Shown here: piece by piece, positions 1-6,167 of the stretch | How positions within the stretch are numbered: the stretch's first letter is position 1 | How the letters are laid out: every line of letters begins with the position of its first letter | Assembly (NCBI GenBank): GCA_030740135.1 | Contig: JASLXW010000183.1 | Coordinates: 1-7,831 of the forward strand | Source: Nitrospinota bacterium | GTDB taxonomy: Bacteria > UBA8248 > JACPRG01 | DNA: 7,831 bases | Direction: 5' to 3' | Notes under the pieces: generated by a model | What the model was told of the DNA's origin: nothing | The model's database searches: none | What the model saw: the letters and a program-made list of their open reading frames with translations, nothing else | Made by a program: the position numbers and the translations under genes

Positions 1-114
1 GGGCTCGAAGGGGGTGACGTCGACGATGATCCCGCAACGCGCGCACGTGGATTTGCCGACGCAAAGCGTCAGAATGTTCCGGGGAATCCGGAAATATTCC
101 ACCGTCCCGGCCAT
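1..114 (-). CDS. Hypothetical protein with Cys pair, N-terminal part only
   Basis: This is the first 38 codons of a minus-strand gene that runs off the left edge. The ATG is at 114-112. The protein begins [13 protein letters not shown] and continues with Cys18, Cys24 and Cys27. C24-A-R-C27-G is a CxxCG pair typical of a small zinc-ribbon or other metal-binding knuckle. Most codons end in G or C (about 30 of 37 after the start), as in the firm genes of this window, which is the main reason to believe it. No strong Shine-Dalgarno is visible; GGGAA lies about 8 bases before the ATG. The rest of the protein, and any second CxxC, is outside the window. A zinc-ribbon protein is only a guess, and I do not recognise the family. 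A longer minus-strand open frame at 69-515 overlaps it, but its codon use is less biased. Confidence 0.5.
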   Translation of the reverse strand, partial: MAGTVEYFRIPRNILTLCVGKSTCARCGIIVDVTPFEP

Positions 115-688
115 TTGAGGGATTCCCGCGGCCGGAATTCGCACCGAATGAGAAGTTTTCCACAGGATGTTGATATCTCGTGGATAAGAGAACACAAGAT
201 GTTGTGGCATGTCGAGAGAAAAACGTCCAAGCGACCACAAGAGGCCGGTTTTCCTTCGGCTATCCGTTCTGACAAAGTCCTGACCCCATTGTCTGGTACG
301 GAGATCGGCCCGAAAAGAGTAGCCGTCGCGCCGCTTGTCCCGCACCAACGGTGACGATCCACCGATTCCAATCCGTGTGCCAAACCATCCCGCCAAAAAG
401 TTGTTGAGAAATCCGGCTTAAAGGATATTGCCGGACAGCCTGCGATCAACGCAGGGCCCAAAACCATGCCTGCACAGCGACGAATATGCACCCGCCGATT
501 GAAATCAGACAACAAAATGATTGGGTTGGAAGAGATGCGGCCACCGGCTCTTTTATACCGTGAAAGCCGTGTTATTCACGCAATGGCCCTTTTTCCGAGT
601 GGATGCCAACAACTGGCCGCACCGGGCCGGAGGGCCTTGTTTTTCTATCCGCCATCCCGCGTGATGAGCCGTTATCCTCCCGAAAGCC
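115..688. other. Long intergenic gap, no recognisable gene
   Basis: About 570 bases without a gene I can support. The region is visibly less GC-rich than the rest. The open frames here (minus 69-515 and plus 466-741) have no domain I recognise, mixed third-position bases and no good ribosome binding site. A weak minus-strand promoter for the gene at 1-114 is possible: -35 TTGTGT at 197-192, a 16-base spacer and -10 TATCAA at 175-170. Three sequences lie one base away from a DnaA box: TTTTCCACA at 156-164, CGTGGATAA at 179-187 and AGTGGATAA at 767-775 (the last just beyond this gap). They are too few and imperfect to call an origin. A short GGCC-ggag-GGCC stem before a T-rich stretch (625-645) faces no gene that would need it. 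Confidence 0.4.
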
Positions 689-717
689 TCGAAAAGTCAC
701 TGGAAAGTGACTATATT
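689..717 (+). promoter_or_regulatory. Predicted sigma70-type promoter of tetR
   Basis: A TATATT hexamer at 712-717 matches the -10 consensus at 5 of 6 positions. TCGAAA at 689-694 matches the -35 consensus at 4 of 6, with the ideal 17-base spacer. Transcription would start near 724, leaving a leader of about 66 bases before the tetR ATG at 791. The call is strengthened because a 7-bp-arm palindrome (695-712) fills the spacer exactly. The -35 match is modest, and the promoter is inferred from sequence only. Confidence 0.5.
695..712. promoter_or_regulatory. Palindromic operator candidate 1 (TCAC-N6-GTGA)
   Basis: AGTCACTGGAAAGTGACT is a perfect inverted repeat with 7-bp arms and a 4-base centre (GGAA). 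It lies between the predicted -35 and -10 elements of the tetR promoter, so a bound dimer would block RNA polymerase. Its TCAC-N6-GTGA core (697-710) recurs at 720-733 and 1507-1520. Small palindromes near their own gene are the usual operators of TetR-family dimers. That the tetR product binds here is inference. Confidence 0.55.
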
Positions 718-719
718 GT

Positions 720-733
720 TCACCGTCTGGTGA
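720..733. promoter_or_regulatory. Palindromic operator candidate 2 (TCAC-N6-GTGA)
   Basis: TCACCGTCTGGTGA has 5-bp arms (TCACC/GGTGA) around GTCT. The core has the same geometry as the palindrome at 697-710, and the two centres are 23 bases apart, about two helical turns, so both lie on the same DNA face. It covers the predicted transcription start near 724. Tandem sites of this kind suit paired binding by a TetR-type dimer. The order TCAC...GTGA is the reverse of a CRP/FNR-type TGTGA-N6-TCACA site. Confidence 0.5.
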
Positions 734-790
734 CATCTTGAAAGGACCGGGATTTCGTTTGTAGTCAGTGGATAAACAACGGAGGCGGCC

Positions 791-1486
791 ATGCCGGGAA
801 AGGGTTCGAGCCGGACAGGAGAATCGGGAACGGATCGCCCCCCGAATGGGACCGCCCGAATCCGGAACCGCGCGGCGACGCGGGAGAAGCTCATCCGGGC
901 AGTCGGAACGCTTCTGGCGCGGGAGGGCTTCAAGGGGCTTGGCGTCAACGCCGTCGCCAAAGAGGCGGGCGTGGACAAGGTGCTCATCTACCGTTATTTC
1001 GGCGGATTGCCTGGGCTTTTGGCGGCGTATGGCCGGGAAGGGGACATCTGGCCGTCCGTCGAGGACCTGATGGGCGCCGACCCGGATGTGTTCCGCCGCA
1101 TGCCCCCGTCCGGCCGCGCGGCGCTGGCGGCGGTCAACTACCTCCGCGCCATCCGGCGGCGGCCGGTGACCCGGGAGCTCCTGGCCTGGGAGATGACCGA
1201 GCGCAACGGCCTGACCGCCGCGTTCGGGGAATTGCGCGAGACGGTGACCCGGGAGTTGATCGAGGGGCTTGGATTGCCGGAAGAAGATAACACCGACGCG
1301 GATGCCGTCCTCGCGCTCATCCTCGGGGCCGTGGATTACTTGGTGACCTTGTCCCGGGCGCCCCGCCGGTATGCGGGCATCGACTTGGGCTCGCTGAGTG
1401 GATGGAAGCGGGTCGTGGACGCGATCGAGCTGATCCTCGACCGGACGATGGAAGTCAAGGGCCGGGGTGAAGAACGGCCGCCGTAG
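791..1486 (+). CDS. TetR/AcrR-family transcriptional regulator
   Basis: A 231-residue cytoplasmic DNA-binding regulator, slightly longer than the usual 190-220 because of a basic, disordered N-terminal tail (residues 1-25). The TetR N-terminal helix-turn-helix domain spans about residues 27-80. It has a first helix from TREKLIRA, then the helix-turn-helix V52-NAVAKEAGVDKVLIYRYF-70, with the YRYF ending seen in many TetR proteins. The remaining helices (about 100-225) would form the ligand and dimer domain; its ligand cannot be read from sequence. The ATG at 791 is preceded by GGAGG at 781-785, five bases away, which fixes the start. The gene faces the fdhBA-methyltransferase-transporter run convergently and has its own promoter with two palindromic operator candidates, suggesting autorepression. 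I see no copy of the palindrome upstream of fdhB within the 29 bases available, so control of the fdh genes is unproven. The family call is firm; the regulon is unknown. Confidence 0.93.
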   Translation: MPGKGSSRTGESGTDRPPNGTARIRNRAATREKLIRAVGTLLAREGFKGLGVNAVAKEAGVDKVLIYRYFGGLPGLLAAYGREGDIWPSVEDLMGADPDVFRRMPPSGRAALAAVNYLRAIRRRPVTRELLAWEMTERNGLTAAFGELRETVTRELIEGLGLPEEDNTDADAVLALILGAVDYLVTLSRAPRRYAGIDLGSLSGWKRVVDAIELILDRTMEVKGRGEERPP

Positions 1487-1504
1487 CTCTCATCGGCTTT
1501 TTCA

Positions 1505-1530
1505 TGTCACCGGGCCGTGACAACGCTTTT
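1505..1530 (+). terminator. Palindrome 3 and T-run: tetR terminator or third operator
   Basis: TGTCACCGGGCCGTGACA (1505-1522) is an inverted repeat with 6-bp arms around CGGGCC. It begins 18 bases after the tetR stop and is followed by ACGC and a run of five T (1527-1531). As RNA it could act as a modest intrinsic terminator for tetR. Its core (1507-1520) is TCAC-N6-GTGA, the same as the two palindromes in the tetR promoter, so it may instead be, or also be, a binding site for the same regulator. A second short palindrome, GTGAA-gtt-TTCAC (1532-1544), follows directly. Confidence 0.4.
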
Positions 1531-1830
1531 TGTGAAGTTTTCACGAGAGCGGGAGACCGAAAACGTTTGCGGGCGGGTTCTGGTCCAATTGCCGGTGCGG
1601 GGCGCTTGGGGTTATCTTCGGCTTTTCTCCGGCGCGATAGGGCAGGGACAGCATGGTGGCCTCCAGGCCGGCGGCTCGGGCAATCGCAAAGCCTCGGTCG
1701 ATCAGGGAATGGGGTCCCGATGGCAGCACAAAGCCGCTCCACGAGACCGGGAGCCGATTTAGCGGAATACGGACCGGCGCGTCTTTCGAGAACGCACATC
1801 TCCGCCGCGAAATGGTTGTGAAAATGGGGG
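1531..1830. other. Gap between convergent tetR and eamA genes
   Basis: About 300 bases without a firm gene. A minus-strand frame ending in TGA at 1543-1541 is open through this stretch and on into the eamA region in a different frame. Over roughly 1541-1790 most of its codons end in G or C, so it could be a gene remnant or a small unrecognised gene. It has no good start or ribosome binding site, and I know no family for it (it includes the residues GFAIARAAGLEATMLSLPYR). No clear intrinsic terminator for the minus-strand run is visible. GGGGT-c-ACCCC at 1826-1836 spans the eamA stop codon but has no T-run after it. Confidence 0.35.
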
Positions 1831-2694
1831 TCACCCCAGGGAGACGCTGATCGCCCCCGCCACGACGAGGACACCCCCCAAAAGCACCTTGAGGTTCACC
1901 TTCTCTTCGGTTTGGAGGAAAAGGCGGCTCAAAATGACCGCGAAGAGCGGATTCGTGGCGACCAGCGGCGAGACGAGGCTGACCGTATCCTGATTGAGGG
2001 CGATAAAGAGAAGAACGTAGGAGACGCACACGAGCAGACCGGCCCCGATAAAGAGCCAGAAGCTTCTCCAGGGCAACAAAATCTTCTCGCGATTTTTTGA
2101 AACCCAGAAGGACAGGTAAAGGGCCAACATGGAAGTCGTCGCCACGAGGGCGGCCCCGGCCAAGGGGAGCGGGATGTCCCGGAGACCGGCCTTGCTGAAA
2201 ATGTCCCGCAGCGCGAAACAAAGCGCCGCCCCCAATGGAAGCAGGATCGTCCATTTCGCCCACCCTTCGCCCGAAATCCGGGAGGCGTTCAACGCCGCCA
2301 CGCCGAGCACAACCAGGACGGCTCCGGCAGTGATGCCCGGCGAGGGGCGCTCTCCCAGGAAGATCACGGCTATGATCACCGCGAACAAGGGCATCGTGCC
2401 TATGAGGGCGGCCGAGCGGGCCAGGCCCATGCGCGCGATGCCCCTGTACAGGAGGATTCTGGCCAGGCTGGGCGCGAATAATCCCGCCAGGACGAAAGGC
2501 CACGCGGCGAGCGACGCGAGGGGACGGATCGGTGAGAACAAGAAGGCCAACACCCATAATCCCAGGGCGTTGACCACGACGTTGACCGCGACGGCCGACG
2601 AGGGATTGGACCGGCCCAGGCCGAGCCTGACCAGAAAGTGGGACAGGGCGTAGCACAGGCCCGCCCCAAGCCCGAGGATAGCCGCGAGCGGCAT
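1831..2694 (-). CDS. EamA/DMT-superfamily transporter (10 TM)
   Basis: A 287-residue inner-membrane protein, the usual length for the drug/metabolite transporter superfamily. It consists of two EamA repeats (about residues 3-138 and 148-286) of five hydrophobic helices each, 10 in total. Family marks include the N-terminal AAILGLGAGLCYALSHFLVR helix and the LGERPSPGITAGAVLVVLGV stretch closing repeat 1. Repeat 2 closes with the parallel LQTEEKVNLKVLLGGVLVVAG (residues about 258-278). EamA proteins export amino acids, metabolites or drugs; the substrate cannot be predicted here. The ATG at 2694 gives the N-terminus expected for the family. Its ribosome binding site is weak (AGG about 9 bases upstream, inside a small palindrome), so translation may depend on coupling to the upstream gene. 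It is the last gene of the minus-strand run, 54 bases after the methyltransferase stop, and converges on tetR. The stop is TGA at 1833-1831. Confidence 0.9.
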   Translation of the reverse strand: MPLAAILGLGAGLCYALSHFLVRLGLGRSNPSSAVAVNVVVNALGLWVLAFLFSPIRPLASLAAWPFVLAGLFAPSLARILLYRGIARMGLARSAALIGTMPLFAVIIAVIFLGERPSPGITAGAVLVVLGVAALNASRISGEGWAKWTILLPLGAALCFALRDIFSKAGLRDIPLPLAGAALVATTSMLALYLSFWVSKNREKILLPWRSFWLFIGAGLLVCVSYVLLFIALNQDTVSLVSPLVATNPLFAVILSRLFLQTEEKVNLKVLLGGVLVVAGAISVSLG

Positions 2695-2701
2695 GTCAAG
2701 A

Positions 2702-2715
2702 AACCTGAACAGGTT
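2702..2715. repeat. Small palindrome before eamA
   Basis: AACCTGAACAGGTT is an inverted repeat with 6-bp arms around AA in the 54-base gap between the methyltransferase stop and the eamA start. On the minus strand its distal arm contains the only Shine-Dalgarno-like AGG for eamA. It might be an operator or a small hairpin that limits eamA translation. No T-run follows that would make it a terminator, and chance is possible. Confidence 0.25.
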
Positions 2716-2748
2716 CGGGAAGCGGCATACGGGCGGCCCGGTCCGGGG

Positions 2749-3324
2749 CTATTTTCTGACGCCGAGAAGGATGTAGTTGGCGCGGTCCGGTCTCGACGAC
2801 CCCGCGGGCCGCACGCCGGCCGCGCGAAAAAAGGCCTTCATCTTCCCTTGCCCGATTCGCTCGGAGAGCGGCGGGCCCCTCTCGGTCTTCACCACCGCCC
2901 ACTCGTAGACCGCCAGAATCCCCCCGGGCCGCAGGACCCGGGCCGCCTCGGCCAGAAGGCGCGGGGGATCGTCCACCTCGTGCAGGACATAGTTCATCAT
3001 GCAGAAATCCGCGCACGCCGGGGCGAACGGGACCCGGTATGTCCGGGACTTCTTGAATGTGATGTTCGCGGGGCCGCCGGCCGATGCCCTCTGCCTCGCC
3101 GCCGCCAGTATTCTGGGGGAGATGTCGCAGGCGTAGACCCGGGCGGCGGGACCGGCGATCCGGGCCGCCGGCAGCGTCCAGAATCCGGGTCCGCACCCGA
3201 TGTCCGCCACGTCCATTCCCCGCTTGAGGCCCATCATCCTCAGCGTCTTGAAGGGGGGACACTGCCTGAAGCGCCGGGGTCTGACGAGGCGGGCCAGCTC
3301 TTCCGGCGGGAAGACCCAGATCAC
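2749..3324 (-). CDS. Class I SAM-dependent methyltransferase
   Basis: A 191-residue soluble protein with a Rossmann-type methyltransferase fold. Motif I is V39-ADIGCGPGF-48 (the SAM-binding glycine loop). The acidic residue at the end of strand beta2 is D67 in VYACDIS, expected to hold the SAM ribose. The post-motif region reads NYVLHEVDDPPRLLAEAARV (111-130) and is followed by LRPGGIL (131-137), as in UbiE/Methyltransf_11-like proteins. The start is GTG at 3324-3322 with GGAG upstream; the only in-frame triplets before it lead straight to the fdhA TAG. The gene begins 18 bases after fdhA, so co-transcription and probably translational reinitiation are likely. The substrate is unknown: small-molecule methylation is typical of this size, and nothing in the sequence ties it to formate or molybdopterin chemistry. 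Cysteines 104 and 108 are not part of a known motif. Confidence 0.88.
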   Translation of the reverse strand: MIWVFPPEELARLVRPRRFRQCPPFKTLRMMGLKRGMDVADIGCGPGFWTLPAARIAGPAARVYACDISPRILAAARQRASAGGPANITFKKSRTYRVPFAPACADFCMMNYVLHEVDDPPRLLAEAARVLRPGGILAVYEWAVVKTERGPPLSERIGQGKMKAFFRAAGVRPAGSSRPDRANYILLGVRK

Positions 3325-3342
3325 GATGAAAGCTCCATTTGT

Positions 3343-6093
3343 CTATTCCGCCTCGACCCGGACGGCGCAGTACTTGAACTCGGGGATCTTCCCATGAGGG
3401 TCCAGGGCGTCGACGGTCAGGAGGTTGGCCGCGGCCTCTTCGAAGTGGAAAGGGATGAACACCGAGCCCCGGGGCATGTGGTCCGTTCCGGCGGCCTTGA
3501 GGCGGATCTCTCCGCGCCGGGAGGAGACCCGGACGAACCCGCCGTGCTTGGCCCCCATGGCCTCCATGTCGTCCGGGTGCATCTCGACCAGGGCCTCGGG
3601 CCGGATGCCGTCCAGGGCCTTGGCGCGCCGCGTCATGACGCCGGTGTGCCAGTGTTCGAGCATGCGGCCCGTGTTCAGAACGAAGGGGTATTCCTCGTCT
3701 TCGACCTCGAAGGCCGGTTTCCACTCGCAGGCCACGATCTTGCCCCGGCCGCTCGGGAACGTCTCCTCGAACAGAATGCTCGTCCCCGAGTGGTCCTCTT
3801 CCGGGCAGGGCCAGTTGATCCCGCCTTCCCGATCGAGGCGGCCGTACGTGATGCCCGCCACCGTGGGCGTGACGGTCCGGATCTCGTTGAAGATGTCCTC
3901 GGCCGAGCCGTACTTCATGGGATACCCCATCCGGATCCCCATCTCCGCAACGATCTCCCAGTCCGTCCGGGCCTCTCCGGGCGGCGCCAGGGCCTTCCGG
4001 CCGAGCTGCACCCGGCGGTCGGTGTTCGTGTACGTCCCCGTCTTTTCCGGAAACGCCGTGGCCGGGAGGACGACGTCCGCGTAGCGGGCCGTCTGCGTCA
4101 GGAAGATGTCCTGGACGGCCAGGAACTCCATGGCCGCGAGGGCCTTTTTGACCTTGTTGGTGTTGGGGTCGGAGAGGAAGGGGTTCTCGCCCATGATGTA
4201 CATGCCCTTGATACGCCCCTCCAGAGCCTCGTGCATGATCTCCACGACCGTCAGCCCCGGTTGGCCGCTCAGCGGGACCCCCCACGCCTTCTCGAACTTG
4301 GCCTTCACCTCGGGGCTTTGGACCGACTGGTAGTCCGTATAGACAATCGGGATGAGACCGACGTCCGAGGCCCCCTGGACGTTGTTCTGTCCCCGGAGGG
4401 GATGCAGGCCCGTCCCCGGGCGGCCGATGTTTCCGGTCACCAGCGCCAGGTTCACCAGGCAGCGCGCGTTGTCCGTCCCGGTGGTGTGCTGGCTGATCCC
4501 CATCCCCCAGAAGGTGATGGCCCGCTCGGCCGAGCCGTACGCGCGGGCGACCTCCTCGATGAGCCCGGCCTTGACGCCCGTGATCTTCTCGACGCGATCG
4601 GGGGGGTAAGCCGCCACGGTCCGGCGGAGCGCCTCGACGCCCTCGGTCCGCCGGGCGATGAACGCCTCGTCCTCGAGCCCGTCCCGGAAGATGACATGGA
4701 GCATCCCGTTGAAAAAGGCCACGTCCGTGCCAGGTTTGAAGCCGACATAGTGGTCGGCGAGCCGGGCGAGGGAGACCTTTCGCGGATCGGCGACGATGAG
4801 CTTCGTTCCCGCCTCGTGCGCCTCTTTCATGAACGTCGCGGCCACGGGGTGGTTCGCCTCGGTGTTGGAGCCGGCCACCAGGGCCACGTCGGCCAGGGCC
4901 ACGTCGGCGAACGCGTTCGACACCGCGCCGCTGCCGATCTGTTCCATGAGCGCGGCCACCGATGAGGCGTGACAGAGCCGGGTGCAGTGGTCCACGTTGT
5001 TGGTCCCGAAAACGGCCCGGACCAGTTTCTGAAAGAGATAGTTGTCCTCGTTCGAGCACTTCGCCGAGCCGAACCCGGCCAGGGCGGAGGAGCCGTGCGC
5101 GTCCCGGATGTCCTTCAGCGCGCCGGCCGCCTTCTCCATGGCCTCGTCCCAGGAGGCCTCCCGAAAGGCGTCCATCGGGTCGTCCAGCGCGCCGGGGTCC
5201 TTGGGAATCCCCTCCTTGCGGATGAGCGGGACGGTCAGGCGGTCTTTGTGGTGCGCGTAGTCGTAACCGTACCGGCCCTTGACGCAGAGCCGGCCGTGGT
5301 TGACCGGGCTTTCCCGGCCGGTGACGCCGACGATCCGGTTGTCCTCGACGTGATAGGCGATCGAGCAACCGACGCCGCAATAGGGACAAACCGAGTCCAC
5401 CGCCCGGGCGGTCTCCGTCCGCTCCGCCACCAGCGGTTTCTCGGTCAAGGCCCCGGTCGGACAGGCCGCGGCGCATTCGCCGCACGCCACGCACGTGGAC
5501 GCTCCCATGGGCAGGTCGAGATCGAATCCGATCTTGGCGAGGAACCCTTTCCCGCTTCGGCCGATGACGTCGTTCGACTGGAGGTCGGCGCAGGCGCGGA
5601 TGCAGCGGTCGCACAGGATGCAGGCGCTGTGGTCGACGTCGATCACCTTGGAGGAAACGTCGCGGCCGTTCGCCCGGGCCCTCGGCGCGAGCCGCGACTC
5701 CGCCACGCCCAGGCGCTCGGCCAGGACTTCGAGCTCGCAGTCGCGGGTCTTGCGGTGTCTTTCGCAAGGCGCCGGGTGATCCGCCATGAGGAGCTCGACG
5801 AGCATCCGCCGGGCGTTTTTCACCCGATCTGAATTCGTCCGGACGGTCATCCCGGCCTCGGTCTCCCGGCAGCAGGAGGCCGCCAGGACGCGCGCGCCCT
5901 CCACCTCGACGGCGCAGACCCGGCAGACGCCCGCCGGGCTCAGGCCGGGCTGGTGGCACAGGGTCGGGATCTCCCTCCCACTCTCCCCCCCGCCGGACCG
6001 GGCGGCGTCGTAGATCGTCGTCCCTTCGGGGACGGTGACATCCCGGCCGTCGATGTTAAGCGTGAGGGTCTTGACGGCTTCCGCGGTGGCCAT
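3343..6093 (-). CDS. fdhA: NAD-dependent formate dehydrogenase, alpha (catalytic) subunit
   Basis: A 916-residue cytoplasmic enzyme that oxidises formate to CO2 at a Mo or W bis-molybdopterin centre and passes electrons to FdhB. Domains: [2Fe-2S] ferredoxin (residues 9-84; C46, C57, C60, C74); NuoG-type cluster segment (H106, C110, H113, C119, with His where Cys is usual); two [4Fe-4S] motifs (C158/161/164/168 and C201/204/207/211); molybdopterin oxidoreductase with its [4Fe-4S] site (C236, C239, C243, C270) and K272; C-terminal dinucleotide-binding domain from about 802. The active site reads RLC374-H375, with Cys (TGT) where many formate dehydrogenases have selenocysteine. R567 and Q569 in PLRGQNNVQGASDVG match the E. 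coli FdhF active-site Arg and Gln. This whole stretch (534-579) is diagnostic for formate dehydrogenase rather than NuoG. The ATG at 6093 has AGAGGA about 9 bases upstream. There is no Tat signal, consistent with a soluble NAD-linked enzyme. The gene lies 74 bases after fdhB. A 15-bp tandem repeat encodes residues 396-405. Confidence 0.95.
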   Translation of the reverse strand: MATAEAVKTLTLNIDGRDVTVPEGTTIYDAARSGGGESGREIPTLCHQPGLSPAGVCRVCAVEVEGARVLAASCCRETEAGMTVRTNSDRVKNARRMLVELLMADHPAPCERHRKTRDCELEVLAERLGVAESRLAPRARANGRDVSSKVIDVDHSACILCDRCIRACADLQSNDVIGRSGKGFLAKIGFDLDLPMGASTCVACGECAAACPTGALTEKPLVAERTETARAVDSVCPYCGVGCSIAYHVEDNRIVGVTGRESPVNHGRLCVKGRYGYDYAHHKDRLTVPLIRKEGIPKDPGALDDPMDAFREASWDEAMEKAAGALKDIRDAHGSSALAGFGSAKCSNEDNYLFQKLVRAVFGTNNVDHCTRLCHASSVAALMEQIGSGAVSNAFADVALADVALVAGSNTEANHPVAATFMKEAHEAGTKLIVADPRKVSLARLADHYVGFKPGTDVAFFNGMLHVIFRDGLEDEAFIARRTEGVEALRRTVAAYPPDRVEKITGVKAGLIEEVARAYGSAERAITFWGMGISQHTTGTDNARCLVNLALVTGNIGRPGTGLHPLRGQNNVQGASDVGLIPIVYTDYQSVQSPEVKAKFEKAWGVPLSGQPGLTVVEIMHEALEGRIKGMYIMGENPFLSDPNTNKVKKALAAMEFLAVQDIFLTQTARYADVVLPATAFPEKTGTYTNTDRRVQLGRKALAPPGEARTDWEIVAEMGIRMGYPMKYGSAEDIFNEIRTVTPTVAGITYGRLDREGGINWPCPEEDHSGTSILFEETFPSGRGKIVACEWKPAFEVEDEEYPFVLNTGRMLEHWHTGVMTRRAKALDGIRPEALVEMHPDDMEAMGAKHGGFVRVSSRRGEIRLKAAGTDHMPRGSVFIPFHFEEAAANLLTVDALDPHGKIPEFKYCAVRVEAE
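4879..4908. repeat. In-frame 15-bp tandem duplication inside fdhA
   Basis: The 15-base unit CAGGGCCACGTCGGC occurs twice back to back (4879-4893 and 4894-4908) with no mismatch. On the coding strand it gives the repeated residues ADVAL-ADVAL (about 396-405), just before the conserved AGSNTEANHP segment. The reading frame is kept. By my recollection of family members, the spacing to GSN is not longer than usual, so this may not be a net insertion. Confidence 0.8.
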
Positions 6094-6119
6094 TCTCGAA
6101 GTTCCTCTCAGCGGGTCAT

Positions 6120-6146
6120 GCGCTCAGGGATGGTTCTGTCCCGCGC
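6120..6146. other. Imperfect stem-loop in the fdhB-fdhA gap
   Basis: The 74-base gap between fdhB and fdhA holds GCGC-tca-GGGA, an 8-base loop, then TCCC-GCGC. This can fold into a two-part GC stem with a three-base bulge. No T-run follows on the minus strand, so it is unlikely to be a full terminator. It could be an mRNA-processing or stability element that sets the ratio of the two subunits. It could also be chance in GC-rich DNA. Confidence 0.25.
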
Positions 6147-6167
6147 TGACGGATGGATGAACACTCC

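Noticed and set aside
156..187. Replication origin with DnaA boxes
   Set aside because: Only imperfect boxes, no cluster, no AT-rich unwinding stretch and no dnaA, dnaN or similar gene nearby.
69..515. 148-codon minus-strand open frame in the left gap
   Set aside because: It overlaps the better-biased partial gene at 1-114, has weak codon bias and no ribosome binding site, and no family is recognised.
625..645. Intrinsic terminator GGCC-ggag-GGCC plus T-run
   Set aside because: The stem is only 4 bp and no plus-strand gene lies upstream to be terminated.
697..733. CRP/FNR-type binding site in the tetR promoter
   Set aside because: The half-sites run TCAC...GTGA, opposite to TGTGA-N6-TCACA. 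The only GTGA...TCAC pairing in the region (707-723) has a 9-base spacer.
2638..4965. 775-codon plus-strand open frame
   Set aside because: It lies antisense to eamA, the methyltransferase and fdhA, all firmly identified. Its R/D/G/H/P-rich product has no domain; it is a by-product of high GC3 on the other strand.
4969..5832. 287-codon plus-strand open frame opposite fdhA
   Set aside because: Antisense to the conserved FeS region of fdhA, with no recognisable domain and no ribosome binding site.
2696..5959. 1087-codon minus-strand open frame in a second frame across fdhA
   Set aside because: It overlaps fdhA in another frame and gives a low-complexity R/G/P product. The fdhA frame carries all cluster and active-site motifs.
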